From Flavobacteriales bacterium CG18_big_fil_WC_8_21_14_2_50_32_9 (GTDB lineage Bacteria > Bacteroidota > Bacteroidia > Flavobacteriales_E > Vicingaceae), in assembly GCA_002770955.1 (NCBI GenBank), contig PCUH01000296.1, positions 1-18,356 of the forward strand: a stretch of 18,356 nucleotides of DNA, read 5' to 3'. Made by a program: the position numbers and the translations under genes. The notes under the pieces are model-generated. The model did no database searches, was not told the origin of the DNA, and saw only the letters and a program-made list of their open reading frames with translations. Shown one piece after another: positions 14,104 through 18,356 of this stretch (position 1 is the first letter of the stretch; every line of letters starts with the position of its first letter).

Positions 14104-14582
14104 TTGATATTTTCTGAATATCGGTCTTGATTAGTTACTGTTAGGCTATAGGAATCGGATGCGGCAGGACCAAAAATAGTGCCTCTAAATTTTATGGAAT
14201 AAGGTGATTTGTCCGTAATCAATTCTAGATAATAGCTATGAGCTTGATTTTTTATTGGCTTATTTTGTTGGATAGTTCCTACCATCTTATCCTTATAAAA
14301 AACTACTAATTGTTGCTTTCCACTTTCAAAAGGAATGTTATTTAATTTTTTTCCATCTTCCATAATTGTTATTTCTTTACACGAAATAGCCTCTTTTTCA
14401 CAAATCCACTTTATGGTTATTTGATTTTTATCTATCGTTGAATCGTATTTTAATTTAAGTAAATTTCCATAAGCCAAATAATGTAAATAAGAAAAAGGAT
14501 TTTCTTGTTTATTCATACTTGGATGAAGAGCAAAAACGCCCAACACTAAAATAGATACTAATATGTTTTTAAAGTAACGCAT
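14100..14582 (-). CDS. Exported protein of unknown function
   Basis: A 160-residue protein with a basic start and hydrophobic segment (residues 3-20, FKNILVSILVLGVFALH), consistent with a signal peptide or anchor. The mature part is beta-rich: KLKYDSTIDKNQITIKWICEKE, SCKEITIMEDGKKL, QQLVVFYKDKMVG, AHSYYLELITDKSPYSIKFRGTIFG. Two cysteines sit close together and might form a disulfide. I do not recognise a family. The start is ATG at 14582. It lies 40 bases after the barrel-tailed sigma partner on the same strand, so it could be the last gene of that operon. Its stop codon overlaps that of ilvE in a tail-to-tail arrangement (14100-14103). Confidence 0.72.
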   Translation of the reverse strand: MRYFKNILVSILVLGVFALHPSMNKQENPFSYLHYLAYGNLLKLKYDSTIDKNQITIKWICEKEAISCKEITIMEDGKKLNNIPFESGKQQLVVFYKDKMVGTIQQNKPIKNQAHSYYLELITDKSPYSIKFRGTIFGPAASDSYSLTVTNQDRYSENIN

Positions 14583-14622
14583 TGCTTATAGAACGATTAA
14601 GCAACCCTTTTGGTTGGATAGG

Positions 14623-15996
14623 CTAGTTTCTTTTTAAGAAAATATATTTTAAACCCAAATTAAACTCTACAGAATAACTATAGGCAGCGGATAATGGATT
14701 TTGAGTTGTAGCACTATTTTTAATGCCTTGATAATAACGAATACCTGGTGTAATTACTAATGTTTTGCTTATGTATCTATCTTGTTCTATGCCTAAAACT
14801 AATCCTAAATCAATATTTTCATAATTTGAAGTACTTAAAGTAGTGCTATTAATCTTAGTTTTGGATGAATTTAAAACGCCAACATAAACACCTCCGATAA
14901 TATTTGTTGAATAGGTTTTGCTATCGAAAGTAGATTTGTTATAGGTTCGTTTAGCTAATAAACTAATGTTAGTGTGTGATAAACTTAATCGTTCATTGAT
15001 AATTTCTTCATTGCTTATGTATTTTTTTCTAAATCCATTGCTAGCGTAATTAATGTTTGTTTCAATGTTAAGTTTATCTGTAAGAATTATTCCGAAAGTA
15101 GCTCCTATACTACTTCCATGGTCTAATAAAGTTTCTTGTTTATAATTTTGTAAAGCTCCTAGTTCATTAATTTTAGTAAACATACCTTGTTTTTTCACTC
15201 CTCCATTTAAGCCCACATAAAACCGTTGAGCATAAACACCAATAGCAAAATTTGAAGTAAATCGTTTGTTATTAAAAATAATTTTATTGTTTTCTTTTTT
15301 AATTAAAAACTCTTTGGCATAAATAGTTTTATGTAAATTATTTTCGTAGTAATTGGTATTTATTTCAGTAGTGTTGGAATAAAATTTAGAAGCTTTAAAT
15401 GAAGATTTTTTGCTGACAATTAAATTTTCATTAGGTGATTTTAGCGTAGTTTCTTTTTTTATTAAAGAGTTAGAATTAACCGGTTTTTTTATACGAATAG
15501 GTTGCTCTTCAGTTAATTCTTTTTGATTAATATCGTTGTCAACTATTTTCCCATATAAAGAGTTAACAGTGTTTTTATTATTGAATAATGCATTAGCATT
15601 TTGCGAAATGATTTGCGAATTGTGATTTACCGATTCAGGGCTATTATTATTAATAGTTACCGTTAAACCAGCAAAAAACAATAATAAAGCTGCAGTTTTC
15701 AAAAGTGTATTTCTCCACCAAATAAATCTTTCGTATTTAGTTAATGTAACGGCTAATCTTTCCCACACAGAAGATGTGTCTAAACGGGTAGAAAGTTTTT
15801 CCCAAACTGCATTATCAGGTTGACTCTCCACTTTTTCCAATTCTTTTTTATACCACTCATCCATTTTTTCATCTGTGAGTAGTTCCTCATGATTAAGTTG
15901 TTCAGAAAGTTTATTCCACGAGTTAGCATCAGGTGGAACACTATAGTTTTCCAACTCATTTTTATACCAATCTTCTATGTTAAAATTATCTTTCAT
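14623..15996 (-). CDS. Membrane-spanning protein: repeated N-terminal modules, one TM segment, barrel-like C-terminus (putative anti-sigma partner)
   Basis: A 457-residue protein of unusual build. The N-terminus has two copies of a ~27-residue module (8-34 and 45-72), each starting E/D-x-WYKxEL and ending W-x-KL, plus a third half copy (73-85, SVWERLAVTL). One hydrophobic helix follows (~96-116, preceded by WWRN). Residues ~120-240 are polar, Asn/Ser/Lys-rich. From ~240 on, alternating strands with aromatic ends (FAIGVYAQRFYVGLNGG, LNIETNINYASNGF, SYSVEFNLGLKYIFL) resemble a small outer-membrane barrel. The start ATG lies inside the 3' end of the sigma gene, overlapping by 11 bases. The location suggests that the cytoplasmic modules bind the sigma factor, as anti-sigma proteins do; this is inference. 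Homologues with this plan appear to be common in Bacteroidota but undescribed. Confidence 0.72.
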   Translation of the reverse strand: MKDNFNIEDWYKNELENYSVPPDANSWNKLSEQLNHEELLTDEKMDEWYKKELEKVESQPDNAVWEKLSTRLDTSSVWERLAVTLTKYERFIWWRNTLLKTAALLLFFAGLTVTINNNSPESVNHNSQIISQNANALFNNKNTVNSLYGKIVDNDINQKELTEEQPIRIKKPVNSNSLIKKETTLKSPNENLIVSKKSSFKASKFYSNTTEINTNYYENNLHKTIYAKEFLIKKENNKIIFNNKRFTSNFAIGVYAQRFYVGLNGGVKKQGMFTKINELGALQNYKQETLLDHGSSIGATFGIILTDKLNIETNINYASNGFRKKYISNEEIINERLSLSHTNISLLAKRTYNKSTFDSKTYSTNIIGGVYVGVLNSSKTKINSTTLSTSNYENIDLGLVLGIEQDRYISKTLVITPGIRYYQGIKNSATTQNPLSAAYSYSVEFNLGLKYIFLKRN

Positions 15997-16516
15997 AAAA
16001 TTTTGTAACTAATTCTCTCAAAACACTTTTTGCTTTTGATAGTTGCGATTTGGAAGTTCCTTCACTTATAGAAAGCATTTCTGCTATCTCATTATGTTTG
16101 TAACCTTCTATGGTATATAAATTAAAAATGGTTCTTGCTCCAACGGGCAACATATTAATTAGCATAGATAAATCTCTAGTTTTGGAATTTTCACTTGCGT
16201 TGTTATAACTTCCAGCAAGGTTTATTGACTCCTGAAAATCCATAGAAGTCATTCTATTTGTTTTTCTAAAATGATCGATGGCAGTGTTGACAATAATTCT
16301 TCTTACCCACGCACCCAACGCCCATTCAGAATTATATTGATCAAATTTTTTAAAAACCTTAAAAAATCCGTCATGCAAAATGTCTTGAGCCAATTCACGG
16401 TCTCGGGTATAGGTTAGCACAACGCCAAGCATCTTAGAAGCATAAAGATTATATAGTGCTTCTTGGTGCTTTCGGCTGTTTTGGTAGCAACCTTCTATGA
16501 TTTCAGTTAGTTCCAA
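15986..16516 (-). CDS. ECF-type RNA polymerase sigma factor
   Basis: A 176-residue sigma-70 family factor of the extracytoplasmic function class. Region 2 is at ~20-90, including the -10 binding segment DILHDGFFKVFKKFDQYN followed by LGAWVRRIIVNTAIDHFRK. Region 4 occupies ~115-170, with the helix-turn-helix EIAEMLSISEGTSKSQLSKAKSVLREL. No extra domain is fused. The start is TTG at 16516 (protein beginning MELTEII, as many homologues do); a stop lies five codons upstream and no ATG is available. It overlaps the downstream membrane protein by 11 bases and so is coupled to it. A hairpin sits in its leader (16529-16547). The target promoters are unknown. Confidence 0.9.
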   Translation of the reverse strand: MELTEIIEGCYQNSRKHQEALYNLYASKMLGVVLTYTRDRELAQDILHDGFFKVFKKFDQYNSEWALGAWVRRIIVNTAIDHFRKTNRMTSMDFQESINLAGSYNNASENSKTRDLSMLINMLPVGARTIFNLYTIEGYKHNEIAEMLSISEGTSKSQLSKAKSVLRELVTKFYER

Positions 16517-16528
16517 CTTTGGTGCAAT

Positions 16529-16547
16529 TTAGTGTCATAAACACTAA
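16529..16547 (-). promoter_or_regulatory. Inverted repeat in the leader of the ECF sigma gene
   Basis: TTAGTGT and ACACTAA are separated by 5 bases and lie 12-30 bases upstream of the sigma start codon. The position suits an operator or a leader hairpin. A degenerate -7 motif (TAAATTG) is next to it in the minus direction. Function unproven. Confidence 0.3.
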
Positions 16548-16609
16548 CTATACGATAAAAAAGGATAAATGGTTGTTTTTTATTAAAAAAAGTAACTTAT
16601 TGAGTATAT

Positions 16610-17704
16610 TTATTCCTTATCAATAAATCCACCTCCAATCACATCATTTCCATCATAAAAAACAGCAGATTGTCCTGGAGCAACACCTTTTACATTTTCA
16701 AAAAATTCAATTTTAATTCGCCCGTCCGATAAAGGAATGAGTTTACTGTTTTTTCCTTTGTCTTTGTATCGAATTTTACTTAGTGCTTCCATTTCATGGG
16801 AGAGACTTTCGTATTTTACCATGTTTGGATTGCGAACATAAACTACTTGTTTATTCAAATCTTCTTCCAATCCAAGTGTTACTTGATTTTTTTCCGCATC
16901 AATTTTTATTACATATCGAGGGTCTCCGAAAGCCAATTCTAGTCCTTTTCGTTGTCCTATGGTATAAAATGGATAGCCATTATGTTTACCAATTACATTT
17001 CCTTGCATATCTAAAAAATCTCCGCCAGCAACTTTTTCTTCCAAACCTTCTACTTTCCGTTTTAAAAAACCTCTGTAATCATTGTCTGGAACAAAACAAA
17101 TTTCAAAACTTTCGCTTTTTTTTGCGAGTTCTTTATATCCTCTATCCAATGCCATTTGACGAATAACAGGTTTTTCTAATCCTCCCAATGGAAAAATAGT
17201 TCGTGCTAAACTCTCCTGACTCAATCCCCAAAGCACATACGATTGATCTTTGTTTTCGTCCAATCCTTTAGACACAATATAACGTCCATTTTCTTTTCTC
17301 ACTTGTGCATAATGACCTGTTGCAATAAATTCACAACCCAATTGGTCGGCACGTTTTAAAAGTGCATCCCATTTAATGTGTGTGTTACACAGTACACATG
17401 GATTTGGGGTTCTTCCTGCGAGGTATTCATCAACAAAATTATCGATAATAAAATCTCCAAACTCTTTACGGATATCTAAAATAATGTGATGAAATCCATT
17501 TTCTACAGCCAATGCTCTAGCATCGTTAATATCATCTAAACTGCAACAACCTGTTGTTTTTCTTGTTCCACCTGAAGTGGCATAATCCCAAGTTTTCATG
17601 GTCATACCAATTACTTCATAGCCTTGTTCGTGGAGTAATAATGCAGCAACGGAACTATCAATTCCCCCGCTCATTGCTACCAATACTTTCCCTTTTTTAC
17701 TCAT
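16610..17704 (-). CDS. mnmA: tRNA-specific 2-thiouridylase MnmA
   Basis: Uses ATP and sulfur relayed on cysteines to thiolate uridine 34 in tRNAs for Lys, Glu and Gln. At 364 residues it is full length. The PP-loop SGGIDSS is at 12-18, the catalytic cysteine is Cys103 (NPCVLCN), and the second redox cysteine is Cys203 (SFEICFVPD), matching Cys102/Cys199 of E. coli. Other signatures are TGCCSLDDINDAR, IATGHYAQ, DQSYVLWGL and the C-terminal beta-barrel (YTIGQRKGL, GVAPGQSAVFYDG). The start is ATG at 17704. Its first 8 bases overlap the end of the upstream repeat protein, so the two are translationally coupled. The sigma gene follows 93 bases downstream. Confidence 0.96.
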   Translation of the reverse strand: MSKKGKVLVAMSGGIDSSVAALLLHEQGYEVIGMTMKTWDYATSGGTRKTTGCCSLDDINDARALAVENGFHHIILDIRKEFGDFIIDNFVDEYLAGRTPNPCVLCNTHIKWDALLKRADQLGCEFIATGHYAQVRKENGRYIVSKGLDENKDQSYVLWGLSQESLARTIFPLGGLEKPVIRQMALDRGYKELAKKSESFEICFVPDNDYRGFLKRKVEGLEEKVAGGDFLDMQGNVIGKHNGYPFYTIGQRKGLELAFGDPRYVIKIDAEKNQVTLGLEEDLNKQVVYVRNPNMVKYESLSHEMEALSKIRYKDKGKNSKLIPLSDGRIKIEFFENVKGVAPGQSAVFYDGNDVIGGGFIDKE

Positions 17705-18356
17705 TTTTATTCAATTGTTTTTGTGGAAATAAATCCTCAAAGTCTAAAATATCTTTCTTTTCTCGATTCAATGTATCATCAATAATCATGAAATCATCTT
17801 TATTTTCATCTATCCTTTTTCCAAAGTTATATTCTTCTTTCTTTTTTGTTGTTCCATCTTCATTATAGTACATCCAAACTCCATGTCTCACATCTCTGGA
17901 GTAATTACCTAAAATTTTTGTCAATCCATTTTCATAATAAAAGTAGCGTTTACCTTCCATTCTTCCTTTGTCGTAAGTAGATTTTGATTTTATTTTCCCA
18001 CTTTCATAATATTCTATCCAATCCCCATGTTCTATATTATCCGTATAATTTTTTTCTTCAGCAATTTTACCATTAGAATAAAATATCTTCCAAGTACCTT
18101 CTCGCTTTCCGTTAAAATAAAACTCTTCTGCTAAAGGATGTCCATTATCGTGATAATACATCCAAGTACTATCTTTCTGTTGATTCACGTATTTTCCTGT
18201 GGCTTTTAATTCACCTGTTCCATAATACATATTGGCATAAGACGTATTAGGAAAATGATGTACTTTCATACTTAACTTTCCTTTGTCGTCATAATGCTTA
18301 AATGTGCCTGTTGGCTTGTCATTTTTAAATTGCCCCTCATACCGAACTATTCCATT
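17697..18356 (-). CDS. MORN/YwqK-like repeat protein, N-terminus beyond the right edge
   Basis: The frame stays open to the end of the window; the codons 18356-18270 encode NGIVRYEGQFKNDKPTGTFK followed by HYDDKGKLS, continuing the same repeat, so the ATG at 18269 is internal. About nine repeats of ~22 residues with the pattern Y-x-x-G-x-(K/R)-x-G-x-W-x-x-Y-x-x-x-G-x-(I/L) are visible, like MORN motifs and like proteins named YwqK antitoxins. The name antitoxin should not be taken as a function: no toxin is nearby. The C-terminus after residue ~150 (from 18269) is charged and acidic-hydrophobic (DFEDLFPQKQ). It overlaps mnmA by 8 bases. These proteins may bind membranes or other proteins; the job here is unknown. 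Confidence 0.85.
   Translation of the reverse strand, partial: NGIVRYEGQFKNDKPTGTFKHYDDKGKLSMKVHHFPNTSYANMYYGTGELKATGKYVNQQKDSTWMYYHDNGHPLAEEFYFNGKREGTWKIFYSNGKIAEEKNYTDNIEHGDWIEYYESGKIKSKSTYDKGRMEGKRYFYYENGLTKILGNYSRDVRHGVWMYYNEDGTTKKKEEYNFGKRIDENKDDFMIIDDTLNREKKDILDFEDLFPQKQLNKNE

Noticed and set aside
16783..17868. + strand open frames at 16783-17166 and 17554-17868
   Set aside because: They lie opposite mnmA and the repeat protein; no conserved motif is seen.
17697..18356. Toxin-antitoxin module
   Set aside because: The repeat protein resembles proteins called YwqK antitoxin, but no toxin-like gene is adjacent; the neighbour is mnmA.

Overview
The window is a strongly AT-rich stretch of chromosome from a member of the Bacteroidota, most likely Flavobacteriales. 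The evidence is a type IX secretion (T9SS) sorting domain at the left edge, a PorQ homologue, lipoproteins with short lipoboxes, A-rich leaders instead of strong Shine-Dalgarno sites, and several promoters of the Bacteroidota form TTTG-N19-23-TAnnTTTG. I see no phage, transposase, CRISPR array, tRNA or rRNA. Most of the window is ordinary core genome. The accessory character lies in one 600-base gene-free region and in a few lineage-specific membrane and envelope genes.

Layout. 1-434 is the C-terminus of a T9SS cargo protein, facing a minus-strand pair pssA (phosphatidylserine synthase) then tadA (tRNA adenosine deaminase), with a strong palindrome between them. 1763-2362 has no gene but holds two nested inverted-repeat islands of about 200 bp, including one copy of a 50-bp repeat. 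2363-6374 carries rnpA, yidD (overlapping rnpA), an S41 carboxy-terminal processing protease and an O-antigen-ligase-like membrane protein. 6389-6670 is a small exported orphan that appears to have its own promoter and terminator. 6808-10041 is a likely inorganic-carbon cluster: a SulP anion transporter, a beta-carbonic anhydrase and a predicted outer-membrane barrel. A second exact copy of the 50-bp repeat sits between the first two. 10119-11017 encodes two lipoproteins (the second of DUF4296 type) behind a clear promoter. 11108-12906 is porQ-cmk, overlapping by 4 bases. 13036-14103 is ilvE, which meets a minus-strand gene tail to tail with overlapping stop codons.

The right part is on the minus strand. 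A MORN/YwqK-like repeat protein, which continues beyond the right edge, overlaps mnmA (tRNA 2-thiouridylase). Downstream come an ECF sigma factor, a 457-residue protein that joins repeated tryptophan-bearing cytoplasmic modules to a single membrane segment and a barrel-like C-terminus, and a 160-residue exported protein. The sigma factor and the 457-residue gene overlap, so this looks like a sigma/regulator pair that couples the envelope to transcription.

The best leads are the sigma factor with its membrane-spanning barrel-tailed partner, the SulP/carbonic anhydrase/barrel cluster, and the paired inverted-repeat islands with their repeated 50-bp module. A recurring annotation issue is that TTG codons inside the -7 promoter motif TAnnTTTG can be mistaken for start codons (clearest at ilvE and pssA).
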